From positions 1 through 32,601 of the forward strand of contig CAMOUV010000005.1 in assembly GCA_946626695.1 (NCBI GenBank): a stretch of 32,601 bases of DNA, in the 5' to 3' direction. Of this stretch, positions 18,812-27,214 are shown piece after piece (within the stretch, counting starts at the first letter, position 1; each line of letters opens with the position of its first letter). The DNA comes from an uncultured Blautia sp. GTDB lineage: Bacteria > Bacillota > Clostridia > Lachnospirales > Lachnospiraceae. A program made the position numbers and the translations under genes. Under the pieces are notes generated by a model. It worked only from the letters and a program-made list of their open reading frames with translations, was not told the DNA's origin and made no database searches.

Positions 18812-19874
18812 TTTCGTTTCCTCCTTTTGAATCTCCTCTGTCTGTCACGATCCGGCAGCCGGTCTTCTCCATGCGTTTTTTCAGACATTCGATGCATTGG
18901 GCCGCCTCGTCTCCGGTACATATTTTGTTGTCATACAGAAGGTATTTTTTTCGTACATCTCCCGGTGAAAGATTGGGCATCAGCACGTTGGCTCCCGCCA
19001 TGATCCCAAGCTCTCTTCCTCGGGGATCGATGGTCCCCAGAGCGGTCGTAGCCGGAAGAAGAACCTTGGGCAGGGTAAGCCGTATCAGTCCCAGCATAAA
19101 AAGGGTCATGGAAAGCGTTCCCGCTTCCCGGTCTCCGAAGGGAGTATCCTTATGCGGTATAAAAGGTCCGATCCCGCACATGTGCGGATTCAGCTCCTTC
19201 AGAAACAAAAGCTCCTCCGCAAGATTTTCTTCGGTCTGGAAGGGAGAACCCACCATAAAGCCGGCCCCGGTCTGATACCCAAGCTCTTTCAGCTTCCGCA
19301 GACATTTCATCCGGTTTTCAAAATCCATTTCCGGCGGATGCAGCTTTTCGTAATGCTCTCTGCAGGCCGTTTCGTGCCGCAGCAGATACCGGTCCGCACC
19401 GGCTTCCTTCAACCGCTTATAGCTTTCTTCGCTTCGTTCGCCGAGAGAAAGCGTCACCGCGCAGTCCGGATGCTTTTGTTTGATATTCCGGACGATGGAT
19501 TCCATCCGGGCATCCGTATACCAGGGATCTTCTCCTCCCTGCAGTACAAACGTCCTGAATCCCAGTTCGTATCCTGTGTCCGTGCAGGAAAGGATCTGAT
19601 CCTCCGACAGCCGGTATCGTTCTGCCTTGTGATTGGACCGCCGGAGTCCGCAGTAAAGACAGTCATTCCTGCAGTAACTGGAAAACTCGATCAGGCCTCT
19701 TATATAGATGTCTTTTCCATAGATCCTGTCGGTTGTCTCCCTCGCCTTTTTATACAGATATTCACTGCAGAGATCCTTGTTTTCGATCAGAAAAAGGTAT
19801 TCTTCCTTCTGCAGGATATGTCGGTCCGAAAGCTTGTCTGTCAACTGCCTGCACCGTTCGGCTTTATCCATCAT
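18798..19874 (-). CDS. hydE: [FeFe] hydrogenase maturase HydE (radical SAM)
   Basis: EFSSYCRNDCLYCGLRRSN; FVLQGGEDPWYTD; adjacent to hydG. Confidence 0.95.
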   Translation of the reverse strand: MMDKAERCRQLTDKLSDRHILQKEEYLFLIENKDLCSEYLYKKARETTDRIYGKDIYIRGLIEFSSYCRNDCLYCGLRRSNHKAERYRLSEDQILSCTDTGYELGFRTFVLQGGEDPWYTDARMESIVRNIKQKHPDCAVTLSLGERSEESYKRLKEAGADRYLLRHETACREHYEKLHPPEMDFENRMKCLRKLKELGYQTGAGFMVGSPFQTEENLAEELLFLKELNPHMCGIGPFIPHKDTPFGDREAGTLSMTLFMLGLIRLTLPKVLLPATTALGTIDPRGRELGIMAGANVLMPNLSPGDVRKKYLLYDNKICTGDEAAQCIECLKKRMEKTGCRIVTDRGDSKGGNENDQI

Positions 19875-19885
19875 TTTTCTCTTCC

Positions 19886-20137
19886 TTATACATTTCCATA
19901 GGATATTTTTGCGGTGACGCCTTCCAGCTTTCCGATCTTTCCGCCGAGTGAATTGATCACATCCTGCGGAGCATCCACAGCCACGGAAATAATGCTGACA
20001 TTCTTTTTATCGTAGGGGATTCCCATTCTTCCTATGATATAGGCTCCGTATTCGGATAAAAGACTGTTCAGCAGACCTGCATTTTCTCTTTTTTCCACTA
20101 TGATTCCGATCACAGCAACTCTTGTCGTTGTTTCCAT
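19886..20137 (-). CDS. TM1266-family putative iron-only hydrogenase system regulator (ACT-like)
   Basis: METTTRVAVIGIIVEKRENAGLLNSLLSEYGAYIIGRMGIPYDKKNVSIISVAVDAPQDVINSLGGKIGKLEGVTAKISYGNV; start after AAAGGA RBS rather than the upstream ORF-track start. Confidence 0.85.
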   Translation of the reverse strand: METTTRVAVIGIIVEKRENAGLLNSLLSEYGAYIIGRMGIPYDKKNVSIISVAVDAPQDVINSLGGKIGKLEGVTAKISYGNV

Positions 20138-20149
20138 ATGAATCCTTTC

Positions 20150-20177
20150 AAAAACAAAAAGCGCCCAAAAAGGGCGC
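20150..20177 (-). terminator. Intrinsic terminator in the 5' leader of the maturation operon (candidate attenuator)
   Basis: On - strand GCGCCC-TTTTT-GGGCGC-TTTTTGTTTTT, only about 12 nt before the start codon. Confidence 0.88.
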
Positions 20178-20259
20178 ACAGTAACCATCCAATGCTCTTT
20201 GCCCTCTTTCAGTCAGGTTCGTTTCCTCCGCTTTCTGTCAGACACAAACAGATCGTGTC
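20178..20259 (-). promoter_or_regulatory. Structured leader RNA of unassigned class upstream of the TM1266-like gene
   Basis: 5' hairpin GACAC..GUGUC; AAGAGGGC (20201-20208) can pair with terminator-proximal GCCCUUUU (20168-20175). Confidence 0.6.
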
Positions 20260-20263
20260 AAAA

Positions 20264-20292
20264 ATCATACCATTTTCATCCGTATAAAGCAA
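20264..20292 (-). promoter_or_regulatory. Promoter of hydrogenase maturation operon
   Basis: TTGCTT - 17 nt - TATGAT with extended -10 TGG on - strand. Confidence 0.75.
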
Positions 20293-20338
20293 GTTCCAAA
20301 TAAAAAACACTCCATAAAAAATATCTGTTTTTTTTGAA

Positions 20339-20551
20339 TGTGGATAAAAATACCATTTATTTTCGTTTACGTAAATTTTCCACTTTTTGTGGATAACCTG
20401 TGGAAAACCGATGCAGATACAACAGGTTTTCCACAGAAATACCCTTTATGAACGGTGTTTCCGTGTGGAAAAAAAGAAAAAGGGAAAAGGAATAAGTGGA
20501 AAATCTATATATTTTATGTAAACTATAACTTTTTATCCACTCTTTTCCACA
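20339..20551. other. oriC: oriC: cluster of DnaA boxes upstream of dnaA
   Basis: TGTGGATAA at 20339-20347 and 20388-20396; TTATCCACT 20533-20541; TTTTCCACA/TGTGGAAAA-type at 20376-20384, 20399-20407, 20427-20435, 20464-20472, 20495-20503, 20543-20551; transcription strand switch here. Confidence 0.88.
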
Positions 20552-20676
20552 TTCCTTTCCCTTCTTGCTTTCTTCCTGCTTCCCTTAATTTCCGATTCTT
20601 TTGATTGCGAAAAATGCAATTTTATTATAAGATGTTAGTTGGGATAGAATGTCAAAAAGAACGAATGGAGAAACCA

Positions 20677-22035
20677 ATGGATAAAGTAACCGAAAAATGG
20701 GACTTGATCCTCAAATCGATCAAAGAAGAATACGAAATCGGCAATGTGCCGTTTAAAACATGGCTTGAACCCCTTAAGGTGGATTCCGTAAAAGACAATA
20801 TCGTTACGCTGGCGGTACCTTCCGAAATGTCCACGGTAGGTCTTAAATATATCAAGGGTCATTATACCCTGCCCCTGCAGGTAACCATCAGCATGATCAC
20901 AGGAATGGAAAACTGTGAAGTCCTGTTTATCCTTAAAGACGAACAGACCGTCAAAAAACCGGCTGTTGTTGTTAATCCGGTGCTGAATGCCCGTTTCCAG
21001 GAGGCAAATCTCAACCCGAAATATACTTTTGATACCTTCATCATCGGAAGCAACAACCGCCTGGCCCAGGCGGCTGCTTTTGCTGTCGCCGAAACCCCGG
21101 GGGAATCCTTCAATCCTCTTTTCATATGGGGAGGCGCTGGGCTTGGAAAGACCCACCTGATGCATTCCATCGCCCATTATATTCTGGAGCACAACGAGAA
21201 CAAGAAAGTTCTGTATGTAACCAGCGAGGATTTTACCAACGAACTGATCCAGATCATCCGAAGCGGAAACAATCCTTCCGAGTGGACCAATTTCCGGAAC
21301 AAATACCGGAATATCGATGTTCTTCTCATCGATGATATCCAGTTTATTATTGGTAAGGAATCCACCCAGGAGGAATTCTTCCATACCTTCAATGCCCTTC
21401 ACGGAGCAAAAAAACAGATCATCATATCCTCCGATAAGAGACCAAAAGATATGGAGACACTGGATGAGCGTTTCCGTTCACGGTTCGAATGGGGCCTGAT
21501 CGCGGACATCTCTTCACCGGATTACGAGACAAGAATGGCGATTCTTCACAAAAAAGAAGAACTGGAAGGATACGAGATCGAAGAAGAGATTCTTCAGTAC
21601 ATTGCAAACAATATCAAATCCAATATCCGGGAACTGGAAGGCGCTTTCAACAAGCTGCTGGCCAAATCCAGACTGGAGCAGAAGGATATCACCATGGAAC
21701 TGGCGGAGGAGGTTCTGAAGGATTACATTTATCCGAACGAAAAGAAGCCTGTCACTCCGGAAAAGATCATTTCCTCCGTGGCGGACTATTTTGAAGTTTC
21801 GCTGGCGGATCTGAAGGGAACCAAAAGAAATTCCAAGATCGTTGTGCCGAGACAGATCGCCATGTATCTCTGCAGAGAGATCACAGGCATCAATTATACC
21901 GAAATCGCGGCTCTTCTCGGCAAAAAGGACCATACCACCATTCTGTACGGGATCGACAAGATCGACAAAGCGATCAAAAAAGATGAAAGCCTCCGGAACA
22001 GCATAGAAATCCTGATCAACAAGATCAACGGATGA
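20677..22035 (+). CDS. dnaA: Chromosomal replication initiator DnaA
   Basis: NPLFIWGGAGLGKTHLMHSIAHYI, VLLIDDIQFI, GKKDHTTILYGIDKI; start at MDKVTEKWDLIL after GGAG RBS. Confidence 0.98.
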   Translation: MDKVTEKWDLILKSIKEEYEIGNVPFKTWLEPLKVDSVKDNIVTLAVPSEMSTVGLKYIKGHYTLPLQVTISMITGMENCEVLFILKDEQTVKKPAVVVNPVLNARFQEANLNPKYTFDTFIIGSNNRLAQAAAFAVAETPGESFNPLFIWGGAGLGKTHLMHSIAHYILEHNENKKVLYVTSEDFTNELIQIIRSGNNPSEWTNFRNKYRNIDVLLIDDIQFIIGKESTQEEFFHTFNALHGAKKQIIISSDKRPKDMETLDERFRSRFEWGLIADISSPDYETRMAILHKKEELEGYEIEEEILQYIANNIKSNIRELEGAFNKLLAKSRLEQKDITMELAEEVLKDYIYPNEKKPVTPEKIISSVADYFEVSLADLKGTKRNSKIVVPRQIAMYLCREITGINYTEIAALLGKKDHTTILYGIDKIDKAIKKDESLRNSIEILINKING

Positions 22036-22227
22036 TTTTCGACATTTTTCAACACGAATACCCATTTTTCCAACATGGTTTTTCACGGGTTTTCCACATC
22101 AGCAAACCCTTTTAAACAAAGGCTTTTTACGGGTTTTACACAAATCCACGGCCCTTATTAAGGAGACTGCTGATTTCTTTTCTAAAAATATACAAGGCAT
22201 TTTTCGACAAAAAGGAGATGTAACTTC

Positions 22228-23343
22228 ATGAAGCTGGTGTGTTCGAAAAGCAATCTTTTAAAAAGCATCAATATTTCCATGAAGGCGGTTCCTTCCAAAA
22301 CCACCATGACCATTCTGGAATGCATTCTGATCGATGCCTCTTCCAGTCAGATCAAATTTATATCCAATGACATGGAACTGGGTATTGAGACGATCGTGGA
22401 AGGAATGATCCTGGAAAAGGGAATCGTTGCTGCGGATGCAAAGATTTTCTATGAAATCATCCGTCGTCTTCCGGACAATGATGTTTCCATTGAAAGCGAC
22501 AACAATTATACCATCACGATCACCTGTGAAAAAGCGAACTTCAAGATTCCGGGAAAATCGGGTGAGGACTTTACGTACCTTCCCATCATCGAAAGGGATC
22601 ATTCTCTGACGCTTTCCCAGTATACCCTGAAGGAAATGATCCGGCAGACCATCTTTTCCATTGCCGTCAATGAGAATAATCCGATGATGACCGGTGAACT
22701 GATCGAGATCAAGGATCATTATCTGAAGATGGTTTCCCTGGACGGTCACAGGATATCCATACGCCGTACGGAGCTGAAAAAGGATTATCCGGAAACAAAG
22801 GCAGTTGTTCCCGGAAAGACCCTGAACGAGATCAGCAAGATACTGTCCGGCGAGATGGATGATCAGGTCAGCATTTATTTTACGAAAAACCACATCATGT
22901 TTGAATTTGACCAGACCATGGTGGTATCCCGTCTGATCGAGGGCGAGTATTTCCGTGTGGATCATATGCTCTCCAACGATTATGAAATTCGTGTTTCCGT
23001 CAATAAAAAAGAATTTCTTGAGTGTATCGAAAGATCCACGCTTCTTGTAAAAGAAGGGGATAAAAAGCCGATCGTGGTCAATCTGATCGACAACCAGATG
23101 GAGATGCGGATCGATTCCGCCCTTGGTTCCATGCGGGAAGATATCAATGTGGAAAAGGAAGGAAAAGATATCATTATCGGTTTCAATCCGAAATTTCTCG
23201 CCGATGCTCTGCGGGTGATCGATGATGAGACCATCGATATTTATATGGTCAATGCAAAAGCTCCCTGTTTCATAAAGGATGAGCAGGAAATGTACACCTA
23301 TCTGATCCTGCCGGTCAACATCAACCAGAATCAGTACAGATAA
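22228..23343 (+). CDS. dnaN: DNA polymerase III beta sliding clamp
   Basis: 371 aa; MKLVCSKSNLLKSINISMKAVPSKTTMTILECILI ... C-terminal YTYLILPVNIN; follows dnaA. Confidence 0.97.
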   Translation: MKLVCSKSNLLKSINISMKAVPSKTTMTILECILIDASSSQIKFISNDMELGIETIVEGMILEKGIVAADAKIFYEIIRRLPDNDVSIESDNNYTITITCEKANFKIPGKSGEDFTYLPIIERDHSLTLSQYTLKEMIRQTIFSIAVNENNPMMTGELIEIKDHYLKMVSLDGHRISIRRTELKKDYPETKAVVPGKTLNEISKILSGEMDDQVSIYFTKNHIMFEFDQTMVVSRLIEGEYFRVDHMLSNDYEIRVSVNKKEFLECIERSTLLVKEGDKKPIVVNLIDNQMEMRIDSALGSMREDINVEKEGKDIIIGFNPKFLADALRVIDDETIDIYMVNAKAPCFIKDEQEMYTYLILPVNINQNQYR

Positions 23344-23355
23344 AGGAAAAAGAGT

Positions 23356-23562
23356 ATGGAAGTTACGATCAGAGATGATTTTATCAAGCTCGGACAGGTT
23401 CTGAAGCTTGCCAATGTGGTCCAGGACGGCGTGGAGGCCAAGTATGTGATCCAGGAGGGCAAGGTGAAGGTGAACGGAGAAGTGGATCTCCGGAGAGGCA
23501 GGAAAATACATCCCGGTGATGTCATCACATACGGAGATGAAGAGATCGTTGTGATCGGGTAA
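23356..23562 (+). CDS. yaaA: S4-domain RNA-binding protein YaaA/RlbA
   Basis: 68 aa; IKLGQVLKLANVVQDGVEAKYVIQEGKVKVNGEVDLRRGRKIHPGDVI; dnaN-recF context. Confidence 0.92.
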   Translation: MEVTIRDDFIKLGQVLKLANVVQDGVEAKYVIQEGKVKVNGEVDLRRGRKIHPGDVITYGDEEIVVIG

Positions 23563-23566
23563 GCGT

Positions 23567-24649
23567 ATGTATATTGAATCCATTCAGCTGAAAAATTTTC
23601 GGAATTATCGATCTCTGGAAATGGAGTTTGATCAGGGGACCAATATACTGTACGGGGACAACGCCCAGGGAAAGACAAACATTCTGGAATCGGTCTATCT
23701 GTGCGGGACAAGCAAATCCCACAGAGGGAGCAAGGACCGGGAAATGATCCTTTTCGGTGAAGAGGAATCGCACATCCGTCTTTTTATTCATAAAAACGGT
23801 ATCCAGTACAAAATCGACATGCATCTGAAAAAGAATAAGCCGAAGGGAGTTGCCGTAAACGGGGTGCCGATCCGGAAAGCAAAAGAGCTTCTGGGTGTGA
23901 TCAATGTGGTTTTCTTTTCTCCGGAAGATCTGAATATCATAAAAAACGGTCCGGCAGAGAGAAGAAGATTTACCGATATGGAGCTTTGTCAGCTGGATCC
24001 GGTTTATGTTTCGGATCTTTCCGGATATAACCATGTGATCAATCAGAGAAACAAGCTTCTGAAGGATCTGTGGAGCAGTCCGTCCCTGAAGGATACCCTG
24101 GATATCTGGGATGAACAGCTTGTACAGTACGGACTGAAGGTGATCCGTAAAAGGAGAGAATTCATCCGGGAGCTGAATGAGATCGCTTCGGAAATCCATC
24201 ATAATCTGACGGGAGGCATTGAAAAAATAGAGATCCTCTATGAGCCGGATGTCCCGGAGGAGCTCCTGTCAGAAAAGGTCTTTCTGAACCGGGAAAGGGA
24301 TCTGAAGCTGAAAACCTCTTCCACAGGTCCGCACAGAGATGATTTCTGCGTAAGGATCAACGGGATCGACATACGAAAATACGGATCCCAGGGACAGCAG
24401 AGAACAGCTGCTCTTTCTCTAAAGCTTTCGGAAATCTATCTGGTGAAGAAAAAGATCCATGATGAACCGATTCTGCTTCTTGACGATGTTCTTTCGGAGC
24501 TGGACAGCAGCCGTCAGAACTATCTTCTCGGCAGTATTCATGATATTCAGACAATCATTACATGTACCGGACTGGATGATTTTGTGAGTCATCAGTTCGA
24601 GATCAATAAGGTTTTTCACGTGGTAAAAGGGGAAGTCAGTGGTCTTTGA
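23567..24649 (+). CDS. recF: DNA replication/repair protein RecF
   Basis: QLKNFRNYRSLEMEF, LYGDNAQGKTNILESVYL, LLLDDVLSELD. Confidence 0.97.
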   Translation: MYIESIQLKNFRNYRSLEMEFDQGTNILYGDNAQGKTNILESVYLCGTSKSHRGSKDREMILFGEEESHIRLFIHKNGIQYKIDMHLKKNKPKGVAVNGVPIRKAKELLGVINVVFFSPEDLNIIKNGPAERRRFTDMELCQLDPVYVSDLSGYNHVINQRNKLLKDLWSSPSLKDTLDIWDEQLVQYGLKVIRKRREFIRELNEIASEIHHNLTGGIEKIEILYEPDVPEELLSEKVFLNRERDLKLKTSSTGPHRDDFCVRINGIDIRKYGSQGQQRTAALSLKLSEIYLVKKKIHDEPILLLDDVLSELDSSRQNYLLGSIHDIQTIITCTGLDDFVSHQFEINKVFHVVKGEVSGL

Positions 24650-24674
24650 CAAGCATACAGGTGTATGATACACT
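24646..24674 (+). promoter_or_regulatory. Candidate promoter overlapping the recF stop, with palindromic operator-like element
   Basis: TTGACA - 17 nt - TACACT; palindrome GTGTAT-G-ATACAC (24661-24673) overlaps the -10. Confidence 0.5.
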
Positions 24675-24709
24675 GACTGTAGAATGAGTAAAATGCTTGC
24701 AGAAAGCTG

Positions 24710-27187
24710 GTGATCGTTTTGGACAAAGAAGAATTCAGAATCAAACTGGAAGAAATCAACCGTCTTGTAGAGATAAAAGATTACAAGGGAGCCATGGACG
24801 TGGTTGACAGTATCGACTGGAGACGTGTCAAGAATGTCCGGACTCTCTGCGTCGTGGGAGAAATCTATGCGGCCAACAAAAAATATGAGGACAGCAAGGA
24901 AATATTCCGGCTGGCTTATCACAGGTCTCCCATCGGAAAAAATATTCTTTACCGGCTGGTTGAGATCTGTCTGAAGACGGGAGATATCGAGGATGCGGAG
25001 GATTATTATGATGAATTCTGCGTGGTTGCTCCTCATGACAGCAATTCCTATATTCTGAAATATAAGATCCTGAAAGCCCAGAACGCACCGATTGAAGAAC
25101 AGATCCGGGTACTGGAAGACTACAAAGAGAGCGAATTCACCGAAAAATGGTCCTATGAGCTTGCCAGTCTGTACTATAAATCCGGACAGAAGGAAAAATG
25201 TCAGGATCTCTGCAATGAGATGATCCTGTGGTTCAGCGAAGGAAACTATATTATAAAAGCCCTTGATCTGAAGTCACAGATGGGTACCCTGACGGAAAAA
25301 GAAAAGAAAAAATACGAAGACCAGCTGATGCCTGTACTGGCGAAAAGAGAGGCCGAAGAAAAAGCAGAGGAAGCTTCTGCGGAGGAAGAAAAATCCGGGG
25401 AAGAGTCCACGGGCGAAGAAACAGAGCCGAAGGAAGAAACCGAAGAGAAACCAGAGGAAGACTCTGATGAAAAACCGGAAGAAGCCGAAGTAAGCGAAGT
25501 TCCGGATGAATATGATGAAGACAGGGATAATCCGCAGATCGACAGCATCATCATGAAAAACGAGAAGGATCTGCAGAATGCGGAAACCCTGCAGGAGAGA
25601 ATATCCAAGGGAATCCGTGATCTGTTCGGCGGTATCCGGAAGGAGATTGGTCCTTCGGAGGAAAACGAAGATGAAGAAGATACTGAGGAAGGGGATGACA
25701 TTCTTTCCGATGAGCCTTCTTCCTCCGAAGAATTTGACGATGTACCCGTTCTGGAAGAGGAAGGGGAAGCCGTAAAAATTTACAAAAAGAAGAAAAGAGG
25801 CCATTCCAGATCCTTCCATATTCCAGAGCTTAAATCTTCCTCGAAAGAAAGCATACTGGAGAAAAAGAGTGCGTTCACGCCGGATGAAGATAACATTCTG
25901 ATCGAGGATGTGGTTATTCCGGAAGAGCCTCCGAAGGAATTCAATCTGGAGGATACGATCCTGGCGGCGGCAGCTTCCCAGGGAATTGAGATTCCGGAGG
26001 AAAAGCAGGAAGAAGCACCGGAAGAAGAAGTGAAGGAAGAGATCATTGATCTTTCCGGCGATGAGGAAGAAGAGAATCCGAAAGAAGAGAATGAAGAATT
26101 TCCGGAAGAAACGGTGATCTCCGAAGAAGGAGCAGCGGACGATGTTCCGGATCTGGAATTCCCGGATCTGAAGCCGGAAGAGATTGATCTGGAGAAGGTG
26201 GAGGACAAGAGCATCCTTCCGACGCCGCTGGAGGAAAAAGATCTTTTCAGCGAGGAAGAGGTACCGGAAGAGACGGAAGAAAAAGAAACTTCCGAAGCCG
26301 AGGAACCGGAACCAAAGGAAGTGCCGGAGGAGGATGAAAACCTCACCGAAGAAGAAAGACTGGAAAAGTTCATCGATTCGATCCATCCGGAAGAGGAAAA
26401 AAATGCGGATATCATTCCCAGGGAGAAGGATCTGAGGGAGGAAGAAATCCGTCTGTTCTCTTATTTCGTGATGGTTCCCGGAATGAAGGAGCAGATCATC
26501 AATACCCTTTACGATGTACAGATGGGGGCGGCGGACAATACATCCAGAACAGGCAATGTGATCGTCATGGGCGGCGCGGAGACCGGAAAGACCAGACTGA
26601 TCTCGGGTCTGATCCCGGCAATCTGCAAAGAGCTGAATCTGGAAGCATCCAAGGTTGCCTATGTGTTTGCCGAACAGATCAACGGAAAGAATATCGACCG
26701 TATCGTGGAAAAGCTTTCCGGCGGATTTCTGGTGATCGAAAAAGCCAACCAGCTGGATCCGAAAACCGCCGAGGCCCTGAACCAGGCGATGGAAAAGGAT
26801 ACGAACGGCATGATCTTCATTCTGGAGGATGATAAGATCGGCATGCGGAAGATGATCGCCCGTTATCCGAAGCTTGCAAGAAAGTTCACATCCACCATCA
26901 ATATACCCGTATTCACCAACGATGAGCTTGCGTATTTTGCCAAGATCTATGCGATGGAAAACGGCTATAAGATCGACAATATGGGAATGCTTGCTCTGTA
27001 CAATCTGATCGGCATCAATCAGAAGGAGGACATGCCGATGAATATCGGCGCCGTCAAGGAAATCATTGACGCGGCGATCGCCAAATCCCAGGGAGGATTT
27101 AAGCTGTTCAGAAAGAAAAATGAGAAGAAGAGAATGGATCAGGACGGATACATCGCTCTTCTTGAAAAGGATTTTAACATCAAATAA
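24710..27187 (+). CDS. Large uncharacterised protein: TPR-like N-term, about 350-aa acidic low-complexity middle, C-terminal AAA/CbxX-like ATPase domain
   Basis: GGAETGKT P-loop, GGFLVIEKANQL Walker-B-like, TPR-like helices in first about 170 aa; no ATG start (GTG 24710 or TTG 24719). Confidence 0.8.
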   Translation: MIVLDKEEFRIKLEEINRLVEIKDYKGAMDVVDSIDWRRVKNVRTLCVVGEIYAANKKYEDSKEIFRLAYHRSPIGKNILYRLVEICLKTGDIEDAEDYYDEFCVVAPHDSNSYILKYKILKAQNAPIEEQIRVLEDYKESEFTEKWSYELASLYYKSGQKEKCQDLCNEMILWFSEGNYIIKALDLKSQMGTLTEKEKKKYEDQLMPVLAKREAEEKAEEASAEEEKSGEESTGEETEPKEETEEKPEEDSDEKPEEAEVSEVPDEYDEDRDNPQIDSIIMKNEKDLQNAETLQERISKGIRDLFGGIRKEIGPSEENEDEEDTEEGDDILSDEPSSSEEFDDVPVLEEEGEAVKIYKKKKRGHSRSFHIPELKSSSKESILEKKSAFTPDEDNILIEDVVIPEEPPKEFNLEDTILAAAASQGIEIPEEKQEEAPEEEVKEEIIDLSGDEEEENPKEENEEFPEETVISEEGAADDVPDLEFPDLKPEEIDLEKVEDKSILPTPLEEKDLFSEEEVPEETEEKETSEAEEPEPKEVPEEDENLTEEERLEKFIDSIHPEEEKNADIIPREKDLREEEIRLFSYFVMVPGMKEQIINTLYDVQMGAADNTSRTGNVIVMGGAETGKTRLISGLIPAICKELNLEASKVAYVFAEQINGKNIDRIVEKLSGGFLVIEKANQLDPKTAEALNQAMEKDTNGMIFILEDDKIGMRKMIARYPKLARKFTSTINIPVFTNDELAYFAKIYAMENGYKIDNMGMLALYNLIGINQKEDMPMNIGAVKEIIDAAIAKSQGGFKLFRKKNEKKRMDQDGYIALLEKDFNIK

Positions 27188-27214
27188 TCCGTATCCGGAT
27201 TTTGGAGGAATAAA

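Noticed and set aside
20178-20259. Leader as a TPP riboswitch because of GAACCUGACUG
   Set aside because: Lacks the CUGAGA element and the GGAUAAUGCCAGCGUAGGGA core; similarity limited to a few nucleotides.
22258-23583. 441-aa - strand ORF opposite dnaN
   Set aside because: Antisense shadow (His/Asp/Ile-rich), no family resemblance.
24611-24627. TTTTTCACGTGGTAAAA near recF 3' end as a second parS
   Set aside because: About four mismatches to the parS 16-mer and lies in coding sequence; likely chance.
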